In this document: piece after piece, positions 7,121-13,301 of the stretch
How the letters are laid out: each line of letters begins with the position of its first letter
Position numbering within the stretch: position 1 is the stretch's first letter
Origin: Lachnospiraceae bacterium
GTDB lineage: Bacteria > Bacillota_A > Clostridia > Lachnospirales > Lachnospiraceae
Direction of reading: 5' to 3'
Assembly: GCA_009911175.1 (NCBI GenBank)
Contig: QXWX01000142.1
Location: 1 to 13,376, forward strand
DNA length: 13,376 nucleotides
Notes under the pieces: generated by a model
Databases searched by the model: none
Seen by the model: only the letters and a program-made list of their open reading frames with translations
What the model was told of the DNA's origin: nothing
Program-made: the position numbers and the translations under genes

Positions 7121-8512
7121 ATGAGCAACACAAATTTGAACCAATACGGCACAAAGCCATTGACTTTTGCCAATTATTTTGTATATGGACTGGGTAACTT
7201 TGCATCCCAATTGTCATGGACCATGGTTGGTACATATCTGTCCATTTTCTATACGGACGTATTCGGGCTCGGCGTAGGGGCTGTTGCAATGCTGATGCTG
7301 GTTGCAAAAATCTGGGATGGTATCAATGATCCGATGATGGGAACTCTGATGGAGCGTACTCATACAAAGTGGGGACGTTTCCGCCCATACATTTTTGTCG
7401 GGGCGCCGTTCTTAGTCATTTTCACAATCCTGACCTTTACCGTACCGGGATTTGAAGGGACTGCGAAACTGGTGTATGCCTATGTGACTTATATCGGTCT
7501 GGGAATGGCATACACGATGACAAATGTACCTTATCTGGCATTGCCGACCGTTATGACACGTGACCCGAAAGAGGTAAACAGGCTGAATGCGGCTCAGATG
7601 ATGGGTATGACAGTCGGACAGATCATACTGAACCTGTTTGTGCTGAATCTGGTACTCTGGATCGGAAAAGGCGACCAGGTTGCCGGGTATCAGGGCGCGG
7701 CGGCTCTTCTGGCATTTATCGCGCTGCCGATGTTCTGGGCGGTAGCTGTATTATCTAAGGAGCAGATCACGGTCAAGAAGGAAGATCAGGGCAAGGTCAG
7801 CGAGGGGCTGAAACTGGTGTTCCAGAATAAGAACCTGCTCTGCGCAATGATGTATTCATTTTTTAATATGTTTGGTATCCTGGGACGTATTTCTGTAGCA
7901 GTATTCTTCTATATGCACTGTGTAGGAAATTTTGCCCTGATTTCCGTATTTATGATGATGCAGATGGCAGTGGGAACCATTATTATGCCGTTTTCACCGA
8001 AGTTTTTGGAAAAATTCGGCAGACGGAAAACCGCAATTATCTCCATGGTCATCCAGGGTGTGGCTTTGGTTCTGCTGTATTTTGGACCATCGACGAATAT
8101 CCCGTTTAATTTCCTGTGCATGGTTCTCTATGGAACAGGCTATATTGCAGGTCCCTGCGGTTCCTGTATGATGATTGATGCCATTGATGATTTTGACGAT
8201 AAGTATGGTTACAGAAATGACGGCATGGCATTCTCTTTCCAGGGAACTGCAATCAAGATCGCAACTGCGATTGCAAACTCCGCATTCCTGTTAGTTATGG
8301 GTGCGTTCGGATATGTAGGCGGCGGAGAGATTACGGAGCATGTACAGACCGGTATCAATCTGGCGGCAAACTTACTGCCTGGTATCGTATTCCTTATTGG
8401 AATCATCCCGCTGATGCTGTATGACTTGGATAAGCCGGGATATATGGATGCAGTCAGGGAAAGACTGGTTGCAAGGGATAAGGCGAAGAAAGAAGCGGAA
8501 GGCATGGAATAA
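7121..8512 (+). CDS. GPH-family cation symporter B (MelB-like MFS)
   Basis: This is a 463-residue paralog of symporter A with the same hallmarks: FYTDVFGLGVG (43-53), AKIWDGINDPMMG (62-74) and KWGRFRPY. D66 and D70 align with MelB Asp55 and Asp59, and Q30 replaces Asp19 just as in symporter A. The shared YGLG-(D/N)-FASQ segment suggests that both bind a related ligand that is not melibiose-like. The ATG at 7121 is supported by GGAGGG at 7111-7116. An in-frame ATG at 7109 overlaps that site and is less likely. The 89-bp gap from flavoprotein B contains only a weak CGCACA/TGTGCG hairpin (7041-7061). A charged C-terminal tail of about 20 residues ends the protein. The gene closes the operon, with a terminator 30 bp on. 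Confidence 0.88.
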   Translation: MSNTNLNQYGTKPLTFANYFVYGLGNFASQLSWTMVGTYLSIFYTDVFGLGVGAVAMLMLVAKIWDGINDPMMGTLMERTHTKWGRFRPYIFVGAPFLVIFTILTFTVPGFEGTAKLVYAYVTYIGLGMAYTMTNVPYLALPTVMTRDPKEVNRLNAAQMMGMTVGQIILNLFVLNLVLWIGKGDQVAGYQGAAALLAFIALPMFWAVAVLSKEQITVKKEDQGKVSEGLKLVFQNKNLLCAMMYSFFNMFGILGRISVAVFFYMHCVGNFALISVFMMMQMAVGTIIMPFSPKFLEKFGRRKTAIISMVIQGVALVLLYFGPSTNIPFNFLCMVLYGTGYIAGPCGSCMMIDAIDDFDDKYGYRNDGMAFSFQGTAIKIATAIANSAFLLVMGAFGYVGGGEITEHVQTGINLAANLLPGIVFLIGIIPLMLYDLDKPGYMDAVRERLVARDKAKKEAEGME

Positions 8513-8542
8513 AAAAATCTGTCGTGAAGCGATATACATTTG

Positions 8543-8568
8543 GGCTGCGTTTATACGCAGCCTTTTTT
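8543..8568 (+). terminator. Rho-independent terminator closing the flavoprotein-symporter operon
   Basis: GGCTGCGT (8543-8550), a TTAT loop and ACGCAGCC (8555-8562) form a perfect 8-bp stem followed by six T (8563-8568). It lies 30 bp after the stop of symporter B. Confidence 0.95.
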
Positions 8569-8615
8569 GAACGAGAGGAAGGGGGAGTGAATGAACCATA
8601 GATACTATTCTAATT

Positions 8616-9326
8616 GTTACTATTCACAGTCAATTTCTAGGAGGTACTTATATGTCTTTCCCACAAAAGGTTAAGTCCACACTTTGGGCAATCGTGGATA
8701 ACATGGCCTGTAATACTGCCCAGTTTGTCAAATACCCCGGAAGGGATTTTACACGTGACCGGAAGTTGGGGGGGACAGCTGATCCGTTTCTTCCTCTGCA
8801 TGGAAAGCGGCTGCATCGAACATGAACTGCTGAAATATTTTTATTTCCTGCCCGACGAGGTCCCTACTGCTTTCGCTTTTATCCAGCAGCGGGCAAAACT
8901 CCTCCCGGAAACGTTCCGGCACATCCTTAGCCATTTTAACCTTAGCTTCCTGCCAGAAAGGCTTATGGGCAGGTATTCCCTCATTGCCGCGGACGGATGC
9001 GAATTTAACATTGCCCGCAACCCACAGGCCCCTTCCACTTTTCATCCTGCAAGCGGCAAGTCAAAAAAAGGGTTCAATTCCATCCACACGGTTTCCCTAT
9101 ATAACCTGCTTTCCAAAAAGGTATCTGGATGTAGTCGTACAGCCCGGTAGGCTCAAAAATGAATTTGCCGCCCTCTGCCAGCTATAACGTCTTCGCCCAT
9201 GCGTTTGAGAAAGGCTATTTCTTCGCCATCCGCGTCAAGGATATCAATGTAAAGCGTCTCCTTAGGGCTGACAGCCTGCCCCAACAGATGGACAGGTGGG
9301 CGGACGTGATCCTTACCCGCTCAAGT
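8616..9326 (+). mobile_element. Left part of a decayed IS4-family insertion sequence
   Basis: The left end is marked by GTTACTATTCACA at 8616-8628, nearly identical to the MITE terminal repeat at 235-247. A GGAGG ribosome site (8640-8644) and a broken transposase follow. The right half, including the catalytic C-terminal region and the right terminal repeat, is absent. The IS sequence stops at about 9321-9326, where it joins a truncated toxin gene on the other strand. Because the right end is gone, no target duplication can be seen. Confidence 0.8.
8652..9326 (+). pseudogene. IS4-family transposase, frameshifted and truncated
   Basis: The reading starts at ATG 8652 (MSFPQKVKSTLWAIVDNM) and resembles IS4-family DDE transposases common in Lachnospiraceae, which are usually a little over 400 residues. 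The frame breaks in a run of seven G (8768-8774) and resumes as CMESGCIEHELLKYF and LIAADGCEFNIARNP, the block that carries the first catalytic Asp. A second shift lies in the A run near 9115-9119, after which YLDVVVQPGRLKNEFA continues. Between ALCQ and SYNVFAHAF about 20 residues of the expected PIF-ADRG region are deleted, removing the second Asp. The protein stops being recognisable after ILTRS, so roughly half is missing, including the catalytic Glu. Both shifts look like single-base gains in homopolymers. The gene is dead even if one of them is a sequencing error. Confidence 0.85.
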
Positions 9327-9606
9327 TGCAACGATTACTTCCAACTCGCCGAAATGAAGCTTCCCATACATGCTTTTAACCATTGCGGCGTTCTTTACTT
9401 TATAGATTTTCAAATATCCTTTTGAAACATACTCCTTGATTTCAATAAGCTCTTTCTGATGAACGGATGAACCGGCGCAAAGCTCTCTGAATACGGCATC
9501 AGGAAGAACGATTTCATCAAACAACTCCCATAAGAGGGATAATCTTCCTAATTGATAGCAGCCCTATGATTGGGCTGGTATTGCATATGACTTTTTCGCT
9601 TTTCAT
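9321..9606 (-). pseudogene. PIN-domain toxin (DUF3368-type), frameshifted and truncated
   Basis: Reading leftward from ATG at 9604-9606, MKSEKVICNTSPIIGLLSIR shows the opening of a PIN-type nuclease, where NTSP is the usual first metal-binding region. The frame is lost around 9531-9540 and resumes as LWELFDEIVLPDAVFRELCA and later KLHFGELEVIV, the second acidic block. The sequence ends at the junction with the IS4 remnant at about 9321-9330, so the C-terminal part of the domain is missing. It begins within 2 nt of the antitoxin stop, the standard coupled layout. Family assignment rests on pattern recognition. The break is probably from IS4 insertion followed by deletion. Confidence 0.7.
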
Positions 9607-9607
9607 A

Positions 9608-9892
9608 TTATTCCTCTGATAAATTAGCAATTGCGAGTTCATCCATCTGCATTTCTTCTTCTGAGTATCTGCTCCATGGAATATCATGAGCTTTTAGAAA
9701 ATCCATAAAATCCCAGATGTTTTTTCCGGCCAGCTCTGCGGCTTTTTCTAAAGTAACAATTCCAGACACAAACATGCCTGCTACAATGGAGATCGTTACC
9801 TTATCATCCATCGTCTTTCCTGCTTTCATAGTATATAGATACGGTAATAAAGTTTTGGGTATTTCTACATCTACTATATTCTGTTCCATCAT
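9608..9892 (-). CDS. UPF0175-type antitoxin, intact partner of the broken PIN toxin
   Basis: This 94-residue protein starts MMEQNIVDVEIPKTLLPYL and contains VSIVAGMFVSGIVTLEKAAELAGKN-like features: a helix-turn-helix-like segment (EKAAELAGKNIWDFMDFLKAHDI) followed by an acidic C-terminal tail. That pattern fits UPF0175, a family commonly encoded next to DUF3368 PIN-domain toxins. It would bind and neutralise the toxin and probably repress its own promoter. GAGGGA (about 9895-9900, minus strand) is the ribosome site. The next ATG, one codon later, is an alternative start. Its stop lies 1 nt from the toxin ATG. With the toxin disrupted, the antitoxin is now an orphan that may still act in trans on related toxins. 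Confidence 0.75.
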   Translation of the reverse strand: MMEQNIVDVEIPKTLLPYLYTMKAGKTMDDKVTISIVAGMFVSGIVTLEKAAELAGKNIWDFMDFLKAHDIPWSRYSEEEMQMDELAIANLSEE

Positions 9893-9925
9893 CGTCCCTC
9901 GCTTTCTTGATTAAGAAGTGTTTAT

Positions 9926-9967
9926 ATCATATATAATCCGTATCTGTTCGGCAATGCCTCAGATACG
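9926..9967 (-). promoter_or_regulatory. Antitoxin promoter with overlapping dyad (candidate operator)
   Basis: On the minus strand TTGCCG (9949-9954) and TATGAT (9926-9931) are separated by exactly 17 bp. An 8-bp dyad, CGTATCTG (9939-9946) with CAGATACG (9960-9967), brackets the -35. Antitoxins of coupled pairs usually repress their own operon, so this dyad is a sensible binding site. That role is inference. Confidence 0.5.
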
Positions 9968-10012
9968 ACTGCAGTCCCATGGAAATTGCTTTTTTGCAAT
10001 AGGGATTGCTCC

Positions 10013-10079
10013 TGCAGATTCTTAACCTGGAGGTTAAGAAGGATTTGTGGTGTCGAGGGTTCAACTCCCTCCCGTGCAA
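10013..10079 (+). pseudogene. tRNA-like remnant 1 (T arm and partial acceptor)
   Basis: GAGGG TTCAACT CCCTC (10055-10071) is a textbook T arm with its conserved TTC. It is followed by seven bases, CCGTGCA, whose last four can pair with TGCA at 10013-10016, as an acceptor would. The D arm is missing. In the anticodon position there is a 7-bp hairpin CTTAACC/GGTTAAG (10021-10038) with only four loop bases, which cannot be an anticodon arm. It is best read as a decayed tRNA or tRNA-like RNA element. Confidence 0.4.
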
Positions 10080-10152
10080 ACGGTAGCTCAGTGGGTAGAG
10101 TACACAACATGATGGTAAGGCAATCAAGCCTGCGGTTCGAATCCGCTCAGGA
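10077..10152 (+). pseudogene. tRNA-like remnant 2 (D arm and T arm, no anticodon arm)
   Basis: GTAGCTCAGTGGGTAGAG (10083-10100) is a near-perfect tRNA D arm with box-A-like bases. TGCGG TTCGAAT CCGCT (10131-10147) is a T arm with a T-T mismatch at its base. Between them the expected 5-bp anticodon stem does not form, the spacing is about 6 nt too long, and AGGC/GCCT (10118-10131) folds instead. The flanking bases do not make an acceptor stem. It is probably a decayed tRNA gene, adjacent to remnant 1. Confidence 0.5.
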
Positions 10153-10600
10153 AAATGCTTTTATCCCGAAATCCGGCACGGCAGCGCGAACCGCTGCCAT
10201 GCAGTTTGGCCTGCTGCCAGCAGGACGGGGATACCGCAGTAGGGAACTGCCGCAAAATAATTCCAACCGCACAGCTGGAATTATTTTGCGGCAGTTCCTG
10301 AGAAGAAAGGGGGAACAGCAGCCCGCAGAAGATATTTCACCGGTTTTTCCGGGTCCGCAGGATCTGACAGCGGATCACAGGATAACAGCGGGGATGTCGG
10401 GGCGCGGGCCTGCCCTTCCTCCCGGACTGCTGCCAAACCGTGCTGCGCTGCAGCTCGCGTTCCGTCCGGCCATGCAGATGTCTGACCGGGCGGAAGGGGC
10501 GCTGCACCAGCAGCCATGCCTCCGCATCCGGCTGAAGGATGAGGGATAAAAGGTTACCATTTGCGGCCGGCCAGGCCGTGAACTGCTGCTAGAAAAGTAT
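10153..10600. other. GC-rich gene-free stretch with hairpins
   Basis: This stretch is clearly richer in G and C than its neighbours. It carries a hairpin GGCAGCG/CGCTGCC (10180-10198), CCTGC/GCAGG (about 10210-10224), and the large inverted repeat at 10243-10298. An open frame runs across it on the plus strand, but it starts inside the tRNA-like remnants and shows no domain, no ribosome site and repetitive residue use, so I do not call a gene. I see no recognisable element in 10300-10600 beyond short palindromes such as GGCCGGCC near 10565. Confidence 0.45.
10243..10298. repeat. Perfect inverted repeat, 23-bp arms, 10-nt loop
   Basis: The left arm (10243-10265, beginning GGAACTGCCGC) is exactly reverse-complementary to the right arm (10276-10298). 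The loop is ACCGCACAGC. No T tract follows on either strand, so it is not an ordinary terminator. It could be a cruciform or RNA hairpin, a residue of a small transposable element, or a protein-binding site. Confidence 0.9.
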
Positions 10601-10609
10601 TGATAAAAT
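10601..10609 (+). promoter_or_regulatory. Extended -10 promoter for the SPFH gene
   Basis: TG-A-TAAAAT fits an extended -10 (TGnTATAAT) with one mismatch and lies 36 bp upstream of the ATG at 10645. No convincing -35 is found 16-18 bp upstream, which is tolerated by extended -10 promoters. Confidence 0.4.
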
Positions 10610-10644
10610 GGAAATGAATGAAAATAGATCGGAGGGAAACAGCA

Positions 10645-11754
10645 ATGAAGTATATGATTCAGGATAATCAGGCAGGATTTGTATTAAAGAACGGGATCTT
10701 TCAGAAAATGATCACCGCCGGGACGTACCATTTTTCTAAAATAGCAGGTTACAGGGTGGAGATTGAGGAGATGACAGGGGAAGTGGATTATATGGACGTT
10801 CCCTATCCGGTTCTTTCGAGAGATCCTGCATTTCTGAAGGCCACCGTACACATGGAGATTCCGGACGGCTCCATTGGATTTCTCTACATAAACGGAAAAC
10901 TTTCCTCCTATGCAAACCGGAAGGAGTATACCTTCTGGAATGTATTTGACAAGCATGAGATCCGGATCGTGCCGATGACGGAAACGATGACGGGGCCGGA
11001 GGTGTCCAGGCAGATGCTTTCTCTTGTTCCCGGAAAGCTCTATACGGAGGTAAAGGTAGGGGAAGGGGAGACCGGGCTGGTGTATTATGACAACGTTTTG
11101 CAGAAGCCATTTTCCAGGGGGATCTACCGTTTCTGGAATTACAAGCACAGCATTTCCTATAAGGTGCTGGACATGAAGCAGAGGGAACTGGATATTGTCG
11201 GGCAGGAGATCCTCACGAAGGATAAGATCGGGATCAGGATGAACGTTTCCTGTATCTATAAGATCCGGGACGCCGTAGAATTTGCCGCAGCCATCTCGGA
11301 TCTGAAGGGCCAGCTGCACTCCGCGGTGCAGCTGGCGATCCGGGAGATCGTGGGGAATTATAAGCTGGATGAGATTCTGGAGGCTAAAGAGCGGATCTCC
11401 GCAGAGATCTATGAGGCGTTAAAGGACAGAGAGGGGATGTTCTGTGTGCATTTCCTGACAGCCGGGATCAAGGACATCATCCTGCCAGGCGAGATCCGGG
11501 CGATCATGAACTCCGTGCTGGTGGCGGAAAAGGCCGCCCAGGCAAATGTGATCTCCAGGCGGGAAGAGGTGGCATCCACCAGGTCGCTGCTCAACACGGC
11601 CAAGCTGATGGAGGAAAATCAGACGCTCTATAAGCTGAAGGAGCTGGAGTATCTGGAGCGGATCTGCGGGAAGGTAGGCGAGATTTCCGTCAATGGAAAC
11701 GCGGGAATCGTGGAGCAGTTAGGCCGTCTGATGGGGGCGGAGCGGGCGGTGTGA
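10645..11754 (+). CDS. SPFH/Band 7 (slipin-type) domain protein with N-terminal repeats
   Basis: This 369-residue protein carries an SPFH/Band 7 domain at about residues 184-330, including LTKDKIGIRMNVSCIYKIRD and LQLAIREIVG-like sequence (VQLAIREIVGNYKLDEIL), then a helical tail rich in charged residues that ends in EQLGRLMGAERAV. SPFH proteins oligomerise into rings or scaffolds, often at membranes; no transmembrane helix is visible here, so it may be peripheral. Residues 1-182 look like three diverged copies of one unit: QAGFVLKNGIFQ...GTYHF (7-45), SIGFLYINGKLS...EYTFW (74-112) and ETGLVYYDNVLQ...GIYRFW (140-182). An in-frame ATG at 10618 exists, but ATG 10645 has GGAGGG (10631-10636) 8 nt upstream. 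The gene stands alone, convergent with the symporter gene on the other strand. Its function is unknown. Confidence 0.8.
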   Translation: MKYMIQDNQAGFVLKNGIFQKMITAGTYHFSKIAGYRVEIEEMTGEVDYMDVPYPVLSRDPAFLKATVHMEIPDGSIGFLYINGKLSSYANRKEYTFWNVFDKHEIRIVPMTETMTGPEVSRQMLSLVPGKLYTEVKVGEGETGLVYYDNVLQKPFSRGIYRFWNYKHSISYKVLDMKQRELDIVGQEILTKDKIGIRMNVSCIYKIRDAVEFAAAISDLKGQLHSAVQLAIREIVGNYKLDEILEAKERISAEIYEALKDREGMFCVHFLTAGIKDIILPGEIRAIMNSVLVAEKAAQANVISRREEVASTRSLLNTAKLMEENQTLYKLKELEYLERICGKVGEISVNGNAGIVEQLGRLMGAERAV

Positions 11755-11762
11755 TACCGCCC
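11744..11762. terminator. Possible hairpin terminator between convergent genes
   Basis: GGGCGGT (11744-11750) pairs with ACCGCCC (11756-11762) around a 5-nt loop, and the stop codon of the SPFH gene lies within it. There is no T tract, so efficient Rho-independent termination is doubtful. With only 31 bp between the convergent genes it is the only candidate. Confidence 0.35.
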
Positions 11763-11785
11763 CGATCCATGTCCCCATGTCTTGA

Positions 11786-13204
11786 TTACCGCAAGGGTTT
11801 TGATGTCCAATAATCAACATCGTGGGGAAGCCCGATCTCTTTTGCACAGAAGAAAGGAGTGTCCTTCCTGCGAAGCTGCTCCTCATAGTCCTGTAAGGCT
11901 TTCAGAGCGTATTTGCCGAGAAGGAGGATTACCGGCATATTGATGATGGTCATGAAGCCCATAGTCACATCGGCGATATCCCACAAAAGGTCGGCGCTCA
12001 ATCCGGCGCCCGCGAAGATCACCAGCGAGGCGATGATCCGATAGACGATCATAAAGCATTTGCCGGGCGTATGTCCGAACATATAATTGAAAACATGGTC
12101 CACATAAAAGAGATTTCCCAACAGGGTGGTAAACGCGAACAGGACCATGGATACGGTGATAAAGAGAGGCCCGAACATCCCCAGCGTACTCTGCAGTGCC
12201 TCCTGTACATATGGTGCGCCTGAGAGCGCTTCTGTGGGTTCAATCCCGGAACACATACACATAAATGCGGTTGCAGAGCACAAAAGAAGCGTATCGATGA
12301 ACACAGACAAAACCTGCACCAGGCCCTGGGCAGCCGGATGGTTCACATCTGCGGAAGCCGACGCGTTGGGCGCGGAGCCGACGCCGGCTTCATTGCTGTA
12401 GAGTCCCCGCTTGATCCCGTACATGACGCAGGAACCGCTGAAGCCGCCCATAATGGACCGGAAGTCAAAGGCTTCGCTGAAGATGCGGGAGATCACGGCG
12501 GGCAGATAGGTAATGTTCATAACGATCACCACCAGGGAGACCAGCACATAGGCAAGTCCCATCATGGGAACCATTACACTGGTGACCCGGACAATACGCT
12601 GTCCGCCGCCCAGCAGGCAGTATCCCACAATGACCGCAAGCACCAGCCCGATGATCCAGGGGGTCAGATTCGGATCATAAAAGCTGTAGGATGCGAAGGT
12701 GGACTGCAGGTTGTAAGAGGCCAGCATGTTGAATCCGAATCCATAGGTCAGAATCAGGCATACGGAAAATACGAGTGCCAGCGGACGGCTGTGGAGGGCT
12801 GCTTCAATATAATAGGCAGGCCCACCGTAGCTTCCGTGTGGGCCGCGTTTTTTGTAGATCTGGGCCAGGGTGCTTTCGATAAAAGCGGAGGCAGCGCCGA
12901 TGACGGCAATGATCCACATCCAGAAAACAGATCCGAAGCCGCCCAGGCAGATGGCCGTTGACACGCCGATGATATTGCCGGTGCCTACACGGGATGCCGT
13001 AGAAACCATGAGCGCCTGGAAGCTGGAAACCTTGTCGTCCCCGCCGGCAGGCTTTTCCATGATGGCCCGGAAAGCCTGCCCGATCATGCGGAACTGAACA
13101 AAGCGCGTCCGAACCGTGAAGTAAATACCTCCTGCCAGCAATAAGATGATCAGCAGATAGCCGTACATAAAATCACTGATCCATGAAACAATATTTGAAA
13201 TCAT
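11786..13204 (-). CDS. Alanine/glycine:cation symporter (AGCS family)
   Basis: This 472-residue polytopic membrane protein belongs to the AGCS family (PF01235), which imports alanine or glycine with Na+ or H+. The family signatures are clear: STASRVGTGNIIGVSTAI (69-84) contains the GTGNI block, GGPAYYIE lies at 127-134, and SNEAGVGSAPNASA is at 270-283. Length is typical. An upstream in-frame start at 13285 would add 27 residues that do not resemble a membrane protein of this family and would run over the -10 region. ATG 13204 has GGAGG (13211-13215) 6 nt before it and is chosen. The promoter and a CodY-like box lie directly upstream, consistent with nutrient-controlled amino acid uptake. The gene is transcribed alone toward the SPFH gene. 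Confidence 0.93.
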   Translation of the reverse strand: MISNIVSWISDFMYGYLLIILLLAGGIYFTVRTRFVQFRMIGQAFRAIMEKPAGGDDKVSSFQALMVSTASRVGTGNIIGVSTAICLGGFGSVFWMWIIAVIGAASAFIESTLAQIYKKRGPHGSYGGPAYYIEAALHSRPLALVFSVCLILTYGFGFNMLASYNLQSTFASYSFYDPNLTPWIIGLVLAVIVGYCLLGGGQRIVRVTSVMVPMMGLAYVLVSLVVIVMNITYLPAVISRIFSEAFDFRSIMGGFSGSCVMYGIKRGLYSNEAGVGSAPNASASADVNHPAAQGLVQVLSVFIDTLLLCSATAFMCMCSGIEPTEALSGAPYVQEALQSTLGMFGPLFITVSMVLFAFTTLLGNLFYVDHVFNYMFGHTPGKCFMIVYRIIASLVIFAGAGLSADLLWDIADVTMGFMTIINMPVILLLGKYALKALQDYEEQLRRKDTPFFCAKEIGLPHDVDYWTSKPLR

Positions 13205-13256
13205 AATCTTCCTCCTGTCTTTTGAGTACGATGGCCGAATGACAAAAACTATGTTT

Positions 13257-13285
13257 ATTATACAGAAAGCGCTGCGGGAAAGCAA
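13257..13285 (-). promoter_or_regulatory. Sigma-A promoter of the AGCS symporter
   Basis: On the minus strand a perfect TATAAT (13257-13262) is preceded by exactly 17 bp and TTGCTT (13280-13285). The distance from the -10 to the start codon is 52 bp. The weak -35 fits a regulated promoter. Confidence 0.75.
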
Positions 13286-13286
13286 A

Positions 13287-13301
13287 TATTTTCAGAAAAT
13301 A
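13287..13301 (-). promoter_or_regulatory. CodY-box-like operator
   Basis: The 15-mer TATTTTCTGAAAATA (minus strand) matches the CodY consensus AATTTTCWGAAAATT at 13 of 15 positions; only the outermost bases differ. It is the core of a perfect 8-1-8 dyad at 13286-13302 and sits immediately upstream of the -35. CodY represses amino acid uptake genes when branched-chain amino acids and GTP are high, which suits the gene downstream. Whether this organism encodes CodY cannot be seen here. Confidence 0.65.

Noticed and set aside
9980..10015. GCAAT/ATTGC palindromes around a T run as a terminator for the region.
   Set aside because: The stems are 5 bp, the T run lies in the loop, and no plus-strand gene ends here.
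9986..10549. A 187-codon plus-strand open frame across the GC-rich region.
   Set aside because: It begins inside the tRNA-like remnants, has no ribosome site, no recognisable domain and low-complexity residue use; GC-rich DNA makes long open frames by chance.
12338..12961. A 207-codon plus-strand open frame antisense to the AGCS symporter.
   Set aside because: It is the mirror of a well-supported membrane protein gene, and its histidine- and glycine-rich translation is typical of such shadows.
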